Shown here in pieces: positions 25,313-33,561 of a stretch of 64,000 nt of DNA. Numbering within the stretch: the stretch's first letter is position 1; each line of letters begins with the position of its first letter. A program made the position numbers and the translations under genes. The notes below the pieces were generated by a model, which saw only the letters and a list, made by a program, of their open reading frames with translations, was not told the origin of the DNA and made no database searches. This DNA is from LMUY01 sp964235495 (GTDB lineage: Bacteria; Pseudomonadota; Alphaproteobacteria; Acetobacterales; Acetobacteraceae), in assembly GCA_964235495.1 (NCBI GenBank), contig CAXSAX010000004.1:1-64000 (forward strand), given 5' to 3'.

Positions 25313-25888
25313 CTAGCCCTCCCGCGCTTGCAGCGCGACCTTGGTCATGAACGCTTCCGGCTGCCCGGCGGCCAGCAAGGCTGCGGCGTCCGCCACGGCG
25401 GCCAGCAGCGCCGCCAGCCATTCGCCATCCACCTTGGCGAAATCCCCCAGCACGTGGCCGGTCACGTGATCCTTATGCCCGGGATGGCCGATGCCGAGCC
25501 GCACCCGCCAGTAGTCTGGGCTGCCCAGCAGCCGGTCCATGCTGCGCAAGCCGTTATGCCCCGCTGCCCCACCACCCTGCTTGACCCGCACCCGGCCAGG
25601 AGCGAGGTCCAGCTCGTCATGGAACGCCGTGATGTCGCCCGGCAGCAACTTGAAGAACGCCGCGGCTGGCTGCACAGCGGCGCCGCTATCGTTCATGTAG
25701 GTGAGCGGCTTCAGCGCCATCACCTTCTCGCCGCCGACGCTGCCATCAGCCACCAGGCCCTTGAAGCGGTTGCGCCACGGGGAGAACCCGTGGCGCTCGG
25801 CGATGCGATCTACGGCCATGAAGCCGATGTTGTGCCGCTGCCGGGCCATGCCAGGCTCCGGATTACCGAGCCCGACCCAGAGCTGCAC
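25313..25888 (-). CDS. pth: peptidyl-tRNA hydrolase
   Basis: Recycles peptidyl-tRNA dropped from ribosomes. The N-terminus MQLWVGLGNPEPGMARQRHN carries the family Asn9 and catalytic His19. KPLTYMNDSGAAV, FHDELDLAPGRVRVKQGG, AGHNGLRSMDRLLG and RVRLGIGHPGHKDHV are all present. The length of 191 aa is normal. It lies between rplY (3 nt gap) and ychF (adjacent), the conserved translation operon order. Confidence 0.96.
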   Translation of the reverse strand: MQLWVGLGNPEPGMARQRHNIGFMAVDRIAERHGFSPWRNRFKGLVADGSVGGEKVMALKPLTYMNDSGAAVQPAAAFFKLLPGDITAFHDELDLAPGRVRVKQGGGAAGHNGLRSMDRLLGSPDYWRVRLGIGHPGHKDHVTGHVLGDFAKVDGEWLAALLAAVADAAALLAAGQPEAFMTKVALQAREG

Positions 25889-25891
25889 GCG

Positions 25892-26584
25892 TTACTTCTT
25901 GGCGGCAGGCTTTGCAGCGGCCTTGACCGGAGCAGCAGCAGCCTTGGCCGGAGCGGCCCCCTTGGCCGGGGCCTTGGCGGCGGCCGGAGCAGCGTCAGCC
26001 ACGGGGGCCTCGGCCGACTTGGTGGGCGCCACCAAGGTGGCGATTACGAAGTCCCGGTCGGCGATGGTGGGCTTCGCCCCTGCCACGCCCGTCAGGTCGG
26101 AGAAACGGATGTTGTCGTTGATGTCAAGCGCTCCAAGGTCTGCTTCGAAGGCTTCCGGAACCTGATCCGGGTCGCACAGCACGTCCACGCTGTGGCGCAC
26201 CACGTTCAGCATCCCGCCGCGCTTGATTCCGGGGGATGTCACCTCGTTGGTGAAGGTCACCTTCACGGCGACGCGGATCGGCTGCCCGGCGGCCAGGCGC
26301 TGGAAGTCCACGTGTTCCGGCTTGTCGCTGACCGGGTGGAACTGCACCTCGCGCATCAGGGCGCGCTGGGTCTGCCCGCCGACCGAAACCTCGAACAGGC
26401 GCGAGCGCCAGCCGCCGCGGACTAGTTCGCGCACGACCTCGCGCGGGTCGAGCGAGATCAGCATCGGCGCTTCCTTTGCGCCATAGATAACGGCAGGGAC
26501 TTTCCCTGCCCGCCGGGTCGCGCGTGCTGCCCCCTTACCTGCAAGCTCGCGCGCCTCGGCCTGGATCGTGGTGAAACCGGCCAT
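25892..26584 (-). CDS. rplY: 50S ribosomal protein L25/Ctc
   Basis: L25 binds 5S rRNA; this is the long Ctc-type form of 230 aa with the L25 domain (about 5-95: EARELAGKGAARATRRAGKVPAVIYG) and the beta C-terminal domain. The last about 40 residues are a Lys/Ala/Pro tail. ATG 26584 is chosen because GGAG sits six bases before it. An ATG four codons upstream at 26596 lacks such a site and contributes part of the Shine-Dalgarno itself. It is the first gene of rplY-pth-ychF. Confidence 0.94.
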   Translation of the reverse strand: MAGFTTIQAEARELAGKGAARATRRAGKVPAVIYGAKEAPMLISLDPREVVRELVRGGWRSRLFEVSVGGQTQRALMREVQFHPVSDKPEHVDFQRLAAGQPIRVAVKVTFTNEVTSPGIKRGGMLNVVRHSVDVLCDPDQVPEAFEADLGALDINDNIRFSDLTGVAGAKPTIADRDFVIATLVAPTKSAEAPVADAAPAAAKAPAKGAAPAKAAAAPVKAAAKPAAKK

Positions 26585-26846
26585 GGTCAACTCCATTCGT
26601 TCAAGCGTCGCAGCCGGTGCCGCAAGCGCAAAAAGCCGGCCTCCAGGGGTGCCAGCACGGTGCTTCTCCTACCGAAGCGCGCCCGCCGGGGCAAGTCGCA
26701 AGGCCGCCAAGTGCCGACTTGCAGCATATTCACATCAAAGTGCTACGCGAGGGCCAACCTCTCGTGATTCTTACCAAGAGTTCAGGTGGCGTGTCTCTAA
26801 AACACAAACAGGACCCGGCACTCCGCCCGGTGAGGTTTCCGCGTCG

Positions 26847-27215
26847 ATGCCCCATTGTGTGCTTCTGGTCGAAGACGAAGGCCTGATCCGCCTCACCCTG
26901 GCCGAGACGCTGGAGGAAGCCGGCTATACTGTCATCTTGGCAAAGTCCGGCGACGAGGCCTGCCAGTTGCTCGATACGCTGGACGAAGTCGATGTGCTGC
27001 TGACGGACATCCAAATGCCCGGCCAAGCAGACGGCATCGACGTGGCGCGCAGCTTCACGGCGCGCCACCCGAACCGCCCCGTGGTGTTCATGACCGGGCG
27101 ACCGGATATGATGGCTCGGATGGGCAGGCTGTCTGACACGGAGTTACTGCTGCGCAAGCCGTTTGGATCGAGGCAGATGCTGACCGCCTTGGAGTCCCTG
27201 CTCGTCCGTTCCTGA
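26847..27215 (+). CDS. single-domain response regulator (CheY-like receiver)
   Basis: A 122-residue stand-alone receiver domain. Acidic pocket Glu9/Asp10 (LLVEDEGLIRL), phosphoacceptor Asp54 in VLLTDIQMPG, conserved Thr in VFMTGRP and Lys in LLLRKPFG. There is no output domain. The start at ATG 26847 follows GAGG at 11 nt; upstream in-frame codons have no coding character. No histidine kinase is adjacent. It diverges from rplY and probably works in a phosphorelay or as a CheY-like signal carrier. Confidence 0.85.
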   Translation: MPHCVLLVEDEGLIRLTLAETLEEAGYTVILAKSGDEACQLLDTLDEVDVLLTDIQMPGQADGIDVARSFTARHPNRPVVFMTGRPDMMARMGRLSDTELLLRKPFGSRQMLTALESLLVRS

Positions 27216-27241
27216 TCGCCCCCGATCGGCGATGCCCCCAC

Positions 27242-28213
27242 TTATCCGGCCGAAGCTGGCGTGAACGTCAGGTCAAGGCTGTCCCGCACCTCTAACCCGC
27301 TGCGGAGCAGCCCGAATACCGCTGACTGATCCGCCACGCGCTGGAAGTCCGCGATCTGCCCGCTGTCGAGCCGGACCGCGACAGTCTGCTGCTCGCCGTA
27401 AGCCCGCTCCAGCACCGGCTGCGGCAAGTGGGTCAGCACGGCATTGTATCGCGCATAGTCCGGGATATGGCCTTGCGCCCACTGCCATGCTGCGGCGAAG
27501 CGTCCCAGGAAATCCACCAGCAGAGCCCGCTTGCCAGCGATGGCATCGTCCGTGGCGGCGACAAAGGTGATCGACGGCGAGAGCCCGCTGCCATCGACCA
27601 GCACCCGCGCGCCGAACGTGACGACTTCGAACGACACGTAGGGGTCCCACACCGCCCAGGCATCCACCCCGCCAGAGCGGAACGCCAGGGCGGCGTCGGC
27701 CGGCGACAGCAGCTTAATGTCCACGGCCGCCAACGGGATATTCGCCTGCTGCAAGGCGGCGTGGATCAGATATTGCCCCCATCCAGCGCGGTTGCCAGCC
27801 ACCTTGCGGCCCCGCAAATCCGCAACGCTGCGAATGGCAGGGTCACGCACCAGGATCGCCTGCCCGGCCGGCATTGCCCTGCTCGCCCCGATCGCCTTCA
27901 GCCGCGCCCCGGCCGCATATGCAGTCAGGAAGGCAAAATCCCCCTGATGGCCAAGATCGAGCGCACCCGCGTTCAGCGCCTCCAACAAAGGTTGCGCGGC
28001 GCCAAACTCGTTCCAATCGATAGCGTAAGGCAGACCGCTTGCGACCCCTGAAGCCTCGAACAGCGAGCGCAGGCCGCCCTTCTGGTTGCCGATGCGCAGG
28101 ACTGCGGACGCGGCACGCGCCGGACGGGGCAGCGCCGCGGACGCCACCGCCGCAGACGCGGATGCGACAAGGCTGCGGCGGGTCGCCAGGGAGCCCTCCG
28201 GAACCCGCCTCAT
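27242..28213 (-). CDS. ABC transporter periplasmic binding protein, SsuA/TauA-like
   Basis: Substrate-binding protein of the aliphatic sulfonate/nitrate/taurine family (323 aa). It has an N-terminal export signal with paired arginines (TRRSLVASASAAVASAALP), possibly Tat-type. Family blocks: LRIGNQKGGL, LEALNAGALDLGHQGDFAFL, ILVRDPAIRSVADLRGRKVA, LLSPADAALAFRSGGVDAWAVWDPY. No permease or ATPase gene is adjacent. It overlaps gmk by 4 nt and so rides on the fatty-acid/cell-wall operon, which is unusual for a solute-binding protein. The ligand is probably a sulfonate, but not proven. Confidence 0.85.
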   Translation of the reverse strand: MRRVPEGSLATRRSLVASASAAVASAALPRPARAASAVLRIGNQKGGLRSLFEASGVASGLPYAIDWNEFGAAQPLLEALNAGALDLGHQGDFAFLTAYAAGARLKAIGASRAMPAGQAILVRDPAIRSVADLRGRKVAGNRAGWGQYLIHAALQQANIPLAAVDIKLLSPADAALAFRSGGVDAWAVWDPYVSFEVVTFGARVLVDGSGLSPSITFVAATDDAIAGKRALLVDFLGRFAAAWQWAQGHIPDYARYNAVLTHLPQPVLERAYGEQQTVAVRLDSGQIADFQRVADQSAVFGLLRSGLEVRDSLDLTFTPASAG

Positions 28214-28833
28214 CCTAGCCCCACCACGAACGCGCCGAGGCCCGGCTGCCTCCGCGTGGCGCTGCGGGCCGCGTGCAGCACGCTGCGCACCGCATCCACA
28301 GCGTCCGCCAGGTGCTCATTCACCACAGCATGGTCGAACTCCAGCCAGTGCGCGATCTCGCTGCGGGCGGCCCGCATGCGGTGGGCGATCTCCGCCGGGT
28401 CATCCCCAGCGCGGCCGCGCAACCGGCTGTCCAGCGCGTCCAGCGAGGGCGGCAGCACGAACACGCCAACCACGTCGGCCGGCAGGGCGGCGCGCAGCTG
28501 GCGGTGACCCTGCCAATCCACGTCGAACGCCACGTCCCGCCCGGCGGCCAGCGCTTGTTCCACGGGCCCGCGCGGCGTGCCGTAGCGGCGGCCGAACACT
28601 TCGGCCCATTCCAGCATCTCGCCGGCCTCAACCATGGCGGCGAAGGCGTCGGGGGAGCGGAACAGGTAATGCACTCCCTCCTGCTCGCCGGGGCGCGGCG
28701 CGCGGGTAGTGGCGCTGACCGAAAAGGACAGCGCCGGCTCGCTCGCCAGCAACGCGCCGGTGATGGCGCCCTTGCCTGCGCCGGACGGCGCCGACACCAC
28801 TAGACACACGCCGCGCCGTTGCAGGCTTGTCAT
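28210..28833 (-). CDS. gmk: guanylate kinase
   Basis: ATP:GMP phosphotransferase. P-loop A15PSGAGKG22, the GMP-binding motif SATTRAPRPGEQEGVHYLF, then EWAEVFGRRYGTPRGPVEQA and FDVDWQGHRQLR. The length of 207 aa is normal. It overlaps mltG upstream and the SsuA-like gene downstream by 4 nt each. Frequent neighbours in related bacteria are yicC and mltG; yicC is absent here. Confidence 0.96.
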   Translation of the reverse strand: MTSLQRRGVCLVVSAPSGAGKGAITGALLASEPALSFSVSATTRAPRPGEQEGVHYLFRSPDAFAAMVEAGEMLEWAEVFGRRYGTPRGPVEQALAAGRDVAFDVDWQGHRQLRAALPADVVGVFVLPPSLDALDSRLRGRAGDDPAEIAHRMRAARSEIAHWLEFDHAVVNEHLADAVDAVRSVLHAARSATRRQPGLGAFVVGLG

Positions 28834-29825
28834 GGATGCACACCGTCCCTTGCGGCCGCGCCGGATGGCCGCGCTCGCTCGATGTCGCGCCAGCGGGCCA
28901 CGTTGCGCAAGTGCTCGCCCAGGGCGCCGGCGAAGGCATGGCCGCCGGAGCCGTCCGCCACGAAGTACAGCGCGTCCGTGACCGCCGGCTGCGTGGCGGC
29001 GCGCAGGGCGGCGAGACCCGGCATGCAGATGGGCGCAGGCGGCAACCCGGCGATGCGATAGGTGTTGGTTGGGTCGTCGCGGTCCAGTTCGGCGCGGGTG
29101 ATGGGATGGTCCAGCACGCCCACGCCTCCACTGGCGCCATACACCACGGTCGGGTCGGATTGCAGCTTCATGCCTTGCCGCAGCCGGTTGAGGAACACGG
29201 CGGCGACCAGCGGACGCTCCTCCGGCCGGGCCGTCTCGCGCTCGACCAAGCTGGCCAGTACCAGCGCCTCCGCCTTGCTCGCCAGCGCCAGGCCCGGCGT
29301 GCGCGCGTCCCAGGCGCGCTGCAACGCCTTATCCATGGCTGCCCGGGCCCGATCCAGCACCTGCTCCCGTGTGGCGCCTCGCTCGTACTGATATGTTTCG
29401 GGCAAAATAGACCCTTCTGCCAGAACTGGTATGTCGCCGACCAACGCCTCCGTGGACTCCACCAGCCGGGTAACTTGGATTGCGGTGAGTCCCTCAGGGA
29501 TGGTCAGGCGGTGCTGCACCGGACGGGCGGTGCGCAGGACGGCCAGCACCTGGCGCAGGCTGGCCGCAGCAGGAAACGCCAGCTCGCCGGCATGCAGGGG
29601 GCCGTTGGCGGCGGTAAGCACAGCCAGCACGCGGAACGCCAAAGGATTTGACACAACGCCTTGCCGCTGCAGATCCTCCGCCAGGTCCGCCAGGCCGCCG
29701 CGCGGCACGACGATGGCGCTTGCAGCGGGGAGTGGACCGGGTGCTGCATAACGAGTGGCGAGCCAGGCCGCTGCGCCGCCAGCCGCCAGGAGAATGATTA
29801 GAAGAGCGGGTAGCAGGCGGCGCAT
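28830..29825 (-). CDS. mltG: endolytic murein transglycosylase MltG
   Basis: Inner-membrane enzyme that cuts nascent peptidoglycan strands. One N-terminal membrane helix (about 4-25) is followed by a LysM-like region. The YceG domain contains catalytic Glu143 in SILPETYQYERG, then LVLASLVERETARPEERPLVAAVF and NRLRQGMKLQSDPTVVYG. NTYRIAGLPPAPICMPGLAAL and YFVADGSGGHAFAGALGEH mark the end. The length of 331 aa is normal. It starts 12 nt after fabF. Confidence 0.95.
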   Translation of the reverse strand: MRRLLPALLIILLAAGGAAAWLATRYAAPGPLPAASAIVVPRGGLADLAEDLQRQGVVSNPLAFRVLAVLTAANGPLHAGELAFPAAASLRQVLAVLRTARPVQHRLTIPEGLTAIQVTRLVESTEALVGDIPVLAEGSILPETYQYERGATREQVLDRARAAMDKALQRAWDARTPGLALASKAEALVLASLVERETARPEERPLVAAVFLNRLRQGMKLQSDPTVVYGASGGVGVLDHPITRAELDRDDPTNTYRIAGLPPAPICMPGLAALRAATQPAVTDALYFVADGSGGHAFAGALGEHLRNVARWRDIERARPSGAAARDGVHP

Positions 29826-29837
29826 CAGCGGGGGGCC

Positions 29838-31100
29838 TCATGCGGCGCGGCGGAACAGGATACTCGCGTTGGTGCCGCCGAAGCCGAAGCTGTTGGACAG
29901 GGCCACGTCGATCCGGCGCGACTGCGCCTCTTTCGCCACCCGGTCGATCGCGCTGACGCGGCTCGGATGGTCGAGGTTCAGGGTCGGCGGCGCCACGCCG
30001 TCACGGATCGCCAGGATCGAGAATATGCCCTCGATCGCGCCTGCAGCCCCGAGCAAGTGGCCAGTGGCCGATTTGGTGGATGACATGCAGACCTTGGTGC
30101 AATCGTCGCCAAACAGCCGTTCGGCCGCTTCTAGCTCCAAGTCATCACCCAGAGGAGTCGAGGTGCCATGGGCGTTGATGTAATGGATGTCGCCGGGCTG
30201 AAGGCCGCCGTTGCGCAGGGCGGCGGTCATGGCGCGGAAAGCGCCCTCATGGCCTTCGGCTGGGGCAGTGATGTGGTGCGCGTCGCCCGACATGCCGTAT
30301 CCCGACACCTCGGCGTAAATCTTGGCCCCACGCGCCTTGGCGTGCTCCAGCTCCTCAAGCACGACGATGCCGGCGCCCTCGCCCATGACGAAGCCGTCGC
30401 GGTCCTTGTCCCAGGGTCGGCTCGCCTCGGCGGGACGGTCGTTGAAGCCGGTGGAAAGCGCCCGAGAGGCGCAGAATCCGGCGATGCCCAGCGGATTGAC
30501 CGCGCCCTCCGCGCCGCCCGCGACCATCACGTCCGCGTCGCCCAGCATAATAAGCCGCGCTGCGTCCCCCAGGGCGTGAACGCCGGTGGCGCAAGCGGTC
30601 ACCACCGAATGGTTGGGGCCCTTGAAGCCATACTTGATGGACACGTGGCCGGACGCGAGGTTGATCAGCGCCGACGGGATAAAAAACGGCGACAGTCGGC
30701 GCGCCTTGCCCTGGCTGACCAGAATCGACGCCTCATAGATGGACTGCAACCCACCGATGCCGGAGCCGATCATGACGCCGCTCGCGCAACGGTCCTCCTC
30801 GGTCTGGGGCGTCCAGCCTGAATCCTCGACCGCTTCCGTGGCCGCGACCATGGCCAAGTGGATGAAGCGGTCCATCTTTTTCTGGTCTTTGACCGAAACC
30901 CACTCGCCCAGGTCCAGTCCGCCTTCCGCCCGTACGCCTGGGGGCACTTGGCCCGCGATCTTGGCGGTCAACTCTGCCGTGTCGAAGGACTGGATGGCGG
31001 CGATGCCGGAATGGCCCTCGGTCAGCCGACTCCAAACATGGGCTATGCCCACCCCAAGCGGACAGGCGATGCCCATTCCCGTCACCACCACGCGCCGCAT
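29838..31100 (-). CDS. fabF: beta-ketoacyl-ACP synthase II
   Basis: Condensing enzyme of fatty-acid elongation. Catalytic Cys170 in VVTACATGVHALGDAA, His in INAHGTSTPLGD and His in SATGHLLGAAGAIEG form the Cys-His-His triad. The N-terminus RRVVVTGMGIACPLGVG and the C-terminal ALSNSFGFGGTNASILF are characteristic. The length of 420 aa is standard. It follows acpP by 36 nt, the usual order, and precedes mltG. Confidence 0.96.
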   Translation of the reverse strand: MRRVVVTGMGIACPLGVGIAHVWSRLTEGHSGIAAIQSFDTAELTAKIAGQVPPGVRAEGGLDLGEWVSVKDQKKMDRFIHLAMVAATEAVEDSGWTPQTEEDRCASGVMIGSGIGGLQSIYEASILVSQGKARRLSPFFIPSALINLASGHVSIKYGFKGPNHSVVTACATGVHALGDAARLIMLGDADVMVAGGAEGAVNPLGIAGFCASRALSTGFNDRPAEASRPWDKDRDGFVMGEGAGIVVLEELEHAKARGAKIYAEVSGYGMSGDAHHITAPAEGHEGAFRAMTAALRNGGLQPGDIHYINAHGTSTPLGDDLELEAAERLFGDDCTKVCMSSTKSATGHLLGAAGAIEGIFSILAIRDGVAPPTLNLDHPSRVSAIDRVAKEAQSRRIDVALSNSFGFGGTNASILFRRAA

Positions 31101-31136
31101 CCGCCGCCTCCCCGCCTGGTAGGCCCTAAAGCCTGC

Positions 31137-31376
31137 TCAAGCCGCCTTTTGCTTCTCGATGTAGTCGATCGCGTCCTTCACCGTGCCGATCTTTTCGGCG
31201 GCGTCCTCCGGAATCTCTACGCCAAATGCTTCCTCGAACGCCATCACCAGCTCGACCGTGTCCAGGCTGTCGGCACCGAGATCGTCGATGAAAGAGGCCT
31301 CGGGCGTCACCTTGGCCTCCTCAACCCCGAGATGCTCCACCACGATCTTTTTAACCTTGTCGGCGATCTCGCTCAT
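31137..31376 (-). CDS. acpP: acyl carrier protein
   Basis: A 79-aa acidic carrier protein. The phosphopantetheine attachment site is Ser37 in DDLGADSLDTVELVMAFEE. ATG 31376 is preceded by GGAAGAG and gives the standard MSEIADKVKKIV start; a longer in-frame start at 31442 would add 22 atypical residues. First gene of the acpP-fabF-mltG-gmk operon. Confidence 0.97.
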   Translation of the reverse strand: MSEIADKVKKIVVEHLGVEEAKVTPEASFIDDLGADSLDTVELVMAFEEAFGVEIPEDAAEKIGTVKDAIDYIEKQKAA

Positions 31377-31533
31377 TGTCTCTTCCAATCTTGCAGGCAG
31401 CATGTCGGTGGTGGTGGCTTCGGGCGCCTCGGAGGGAGGCAAGCCGCGCGCTTAGCATGGTTAAGCGGGCCCCGCCAAGGCAAGCCCTTTGGCTGCCGCG
31501 AACGCAGGCTCGGGCAGCTCTTTGGCAATCTCT

Positions 31534-31563
31534 TGGCAAATCCCGCCGCATCTTGCTATCCAT
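31534..31563 (+). promoter_or_regulatory. predicted promoter of tRNA-Gly
   Basis: TTGGCA (31534-31539) and TATCAT (31558-31563) match the sigma-70 consensus at five of six positions each, with 18-bp spacing. The expected start lies a few bases upstream of the mature tRNA 5' end at 31575. Prediction from sequence only. Confidence 0.5.
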
Positions 31564-31574
31564 CTTCGCGAGAG

Positions 31575-31648
31575 GCGGGTGTAACTCAATGGTAGAGTTC
31601 CAGCCTTCCAAGCTGGCAATGCGGGTTCGATCCCCGTCACCCGCTCCA
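31575..31648 (+). tRNA. tRNA-Gly (anticodon TCC)
   Basis: Cloverleaf of 74 nt including an encoded CCA. Acceptor GCGGGTG pairs with CACCCGC. The D loop contains AATGGTA, the anticodon stem CCAGC/GCTGG holds the loop CTTCCAA, and the T arm is GCGGGTTCGATCCCCGT. It reads GGA and GGG codons. Confidence 0.96.
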
Positions 31649-31690
31649 CCTCTTTGCAACGGTAAATCCTCTGGCAATCGTCTGGCGTAC

Positions 31691-31720
31691 TTGACATCGG
31701 ACGCGCTGGGCTCTTGATAC
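31691..31720 (+). promoter_or_regulatory. possible promoter of tRNA-Trp/secE/nusG
   Basis: A perfect -35 TTGACA (31691-31696) is followed at 17-18 bp by a weak -10-like TTGATAC. A GC-rich stretch then leads to the tRNA-Trp 5' end at 31745. The -35 element is convincing; the -10 is not. Confidence 0.4.
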
Positions 31721-31744
31721 CGCCCCTGCCCGCTCGGGCCGTGC

Positions 31745-31821
31745 AGGGGTGTAGCTCAATTGGCTAGAGCGCCGGTCTCCAAAACCGGAGGTTGCGGGTT
31801 CGAGACCCTCCGCCCCTGCCA
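31745..31821 (+). tRNA. tRNA-Trp (anticodon CCA)
   Basis: Cloverleaf of 77 nt with encoded CCA. Acceptor AGGGGTG pairs with CGCCCCT with one wobble. The anticodon stem GCCGG/CCGG(A) holds the loop CTCCAAA, and the T arm is GCGGGTTCGAGACCC. Its place directly before secE is the usual arrangement in Alphaproteobacteria. Confidence 0.96.
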
Positions 31822-31853
31822 GCCCGATCCGTTCAGGTCGTCTTTAAAGGAAC

Positions 31854-32054
31854 ATGGTCGTGGCAATCGCTCCGGCTCAATTTGTGCGCGAAGTTCGCGC
31901 CGAAGTCGCGAAGGTCACGTGGCCGTCCCGCAAGGAGACGCTGGTCACCACCGGGCTCGTGTTCGCGATGGCCGCTGCGGCGGCCGTATTCTTTTTCGTG
32001 GTCGATCAGTTGTCCGGGCTCGGCGTCCGCATTCTGTTCGGCGCGTCGGTCTAA
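31854..32054 (+). CDS. secE: preprotein translocase subunit SecE
   Basis: Single-helix SecE (66 aa) of the SecYEG channel. The conserved amphipathic segment FVREVRAEVAKVTWPSRKET precedes one membrane helix (about 33-58). An AAAGGA site is just upstream of the ATG. It lies between tRNA-Trp and nusG. Confidence 0.96.
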   Translation: MVVAIAPAQFVREVRAEVAKVTWPSRKETLVTTGLVFAMAAAAAVFFFVVDQLSGLGVRILFGASV

Positions 32055-32067
32055 AGGGTTCAAGGTT

Positions 32068-32598
32068 GTGGCCAAGCGCTGGTATGTCGTGCACGTTTAC
32101 TCGGGCTTCGAAAAGAAGATTGCCGAGCAGGTGAAGGAGCAGGCCGCCCGCAAGGGTCTGGCCGACTTGGTGGACGACGTGCTGGTCCCTTCCGAAGACG
32201 TCGTGGAGCTGAAGCGCGGGCAGAAAATCCAGGCGGAGCGCAAGTTCTTCCCCGGCTATGTGCTGGTGCGCATGGAAATGACCGACGACACTTGGCACCT
32301 CATCAAGGATACGCCCAAGGTCACCGGGTTTCTCGGCAGCAAGATGAAGCCGCAGGCGATCAGTGAGGCCGAGGCCGACCGCATCATCAAGCAGTCCGCC
32401 GAAGGCGTGGAGCGTCCCCGCCCCGCCGTGCTGTTCGAGGTCGGCGAGCAAGTGCGGGTGGCTGACGGGCCGTTCACCTCGTTCAACGGCACTGTCGAGG
32501 AGATCGACGAGGAAAAAGGCCGCGTGAAGGTGTCTGTCTCCATCTTCGGCCGCTCCACGCCGGTCGATCTGGAATACGGCCAAGTCGAGAAGGTCTGA
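32068..32598 (+). CDS. nusG: transcription termination/antitermination factor NusG
   Basis: A 176-aa NusG with N-terminal NGN domain (KRWYVVHVYSGFEKKIAEQV, FFPGYVLVRMEMTDDTWHLI) and C-terminal KOW domain (VADGPFTSFNGTVEEIDEEK). GTG 32068 is the start, with AAGG upstream; the reading frame further upstream is the antisense-free overlap of secE in another frame. In most bacteria rplK-rplA-rplJ-rplL-rpoB follow. Here a ThiF-like gene does, so the cluster has been split. Confidence 0.95.
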   Translation: MAKRWYVVHVYSGFEKKIAEQVKEQAARKGLADLVDDVLVPSEDVVELKRGQKIQAERKFFPGYVLVRMEMTDDTWHLIKDTPKVTGFLGSKMKPQAISEAEADRIIKQSAEGVERPRPAVLFEVGEQVRVADGPFTSFNGTVEEIDEEKGRVKVSVSIFGRSTPVDLEYGQVEKV

Positions 32599-32662
32599 GC
32601 TTCAGGGCCTGGAAGCAGCACATTGTCGCGGCTATGCTTCCCGAAGTTCCGGAACGAAGTCG

Positions 32663-32791
32663 ATGGGCGTCTCGCAGAATCAGACGGTTGAGGTCGTGTC
32701 AAGGGACCTCATAATTCGACCCAACCGGCAGCGGGCAGCATTCGGTAGCGTGCTCGCGGCCTATCACAGCTCGAATCACTTGGCGCACTAG
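32663..32791 (+). CDS. doubtful 42-codon frame between nusG and the ThiF gene
   Basis: ATG-initiated frame encoding MGVSQNQTVEVVSRD... with IRPNRQRAAFGSVLAAYHSS at its end. No family is recognised and there is no good ribosome binding site. It fills the only sizeable gap between nusG and the ThiF operon (32599-32811), and could be the scar of a rearrangement or a small leader peptide. I list it for completeness. Confidence 0.15.
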   Translation: MGVSQNQTVEVVSRDLIIRPNRQRAAFGSVLAAYHSSNHLAH

Positions 32792-32811
32792 CTTTATACG
32801 GGGCTCAGGTC

Positions 32812-33561
32812 ATGAACCTCGACTTTACCGACGACGAAGTGACTCGCTACTCGCGAAACATCCTGCTCGCCGAAATCGGCGGCACCGGGCAGGCTGCTCT
32901 GCGCGCTGCCCGCGTTCTGGTCGTGGGTGCCGGCGGCCTCGGCTGCCCCTTGGTGCTGTATCTCGCAGCTGCGGGCATTGGCACGATCGGCGTGGTGGAC
33001 GACGACAGTGTGGAGCTGTCCAACCTGCAGCGCCAGGTTGCGCACACCACAGCACGCATCGGCGAGGCCAAGGTGATGTCGCTGGCCGCCAGCGTCGGTG
33101 CGCTCAACCCCGGCACCCAGCTTGAGCTGCACCAAGCCAGACTGACCGCGGCCAACGTCGCGGGCCTGGTGGGAGCCTACGACCTGGCCTGCGACGGCAG
33201 CGACAATTTCCCCACCCGGTACCTGCTGAACGACGCCTGCATGGCGGCTGGCAAGACGCTCATCTCCGCCGCCGTGCTGCGCTTCGACGGTCAATTGGCA
33301 ACCTTCAAGCGCAGCGGTCCCTGCTATCGCTGCCTCTACCCGACCGAGCCCTTGCCCGGTGCCGTCCCCACATGCGGCGAGGCCGGCGTGCTCGGCGCTG
33401 TCACCGGCGTGATGGGAACCCTGCAAGCCACGGAGGTGCTGAAGGAGGTGCTCGGCATCGGCGACAGCTTGGCCGGCCGGTTGCTGATCTGGGACGCGCT
33501 CGGCGCTCGGTTCCGCACCATCCGTCTGCCGCAAGACCCGGCCTGTCCCCACCATGATTGA
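32812..33561 (+). CDS. ThiF/MoeB/HesA-family adenylyltransferase
   Basis: E1-like enzyme that adenylates the C-terminal glycine of a sulfur-carrier or ubiquitin-like protein (249 aa). It has RYSRNILLAEIGGTGQ, nucleotide loop G39AGGLG44, DDDSVELSNLQRQ, the CDGSDNFPTRYLLND block and Cys188 in PTCGEAGVLG. The zinc site is C171YRC174 plus a truncated second half: the protein ends CPHHD with one Cys (245) and a His where the second Cys usually stands. There is no rhodanese domain. First gene of a six-gene overlapping operon; no ThiS/MoaD-like carrier is encoded in the operon. Confidence 0.88.
   Translation: MNLDFTDDEVTRYSRNILLAEIGGTGQAALRAARVLVVGAGGLGCPLVLYLAAAGIGTIGVVDDDSVELSNLQRQVAHTTARIGEAKVMSLAASVGALNPGTQLELHQARLTAANVAGLVGAYDLACDGSDNFPTRYLLNDACMAAGKTLISAAVLRFDGQLATFKRSGPCYRCLYPTEPLPGAVPTCGEAGVLGAVTGVMGTLQATEVLKEVLGIGDSLAGRLLIWDALGARFRTIRLPQDPACPHHD

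Noticed and set aside
24383..26425. 680-codon plus-strand open frame opposite ychF, pth and rplY
   Set aside because: It spans three well-supported minus-strand genes and has the usual antisense amino-acid bias.
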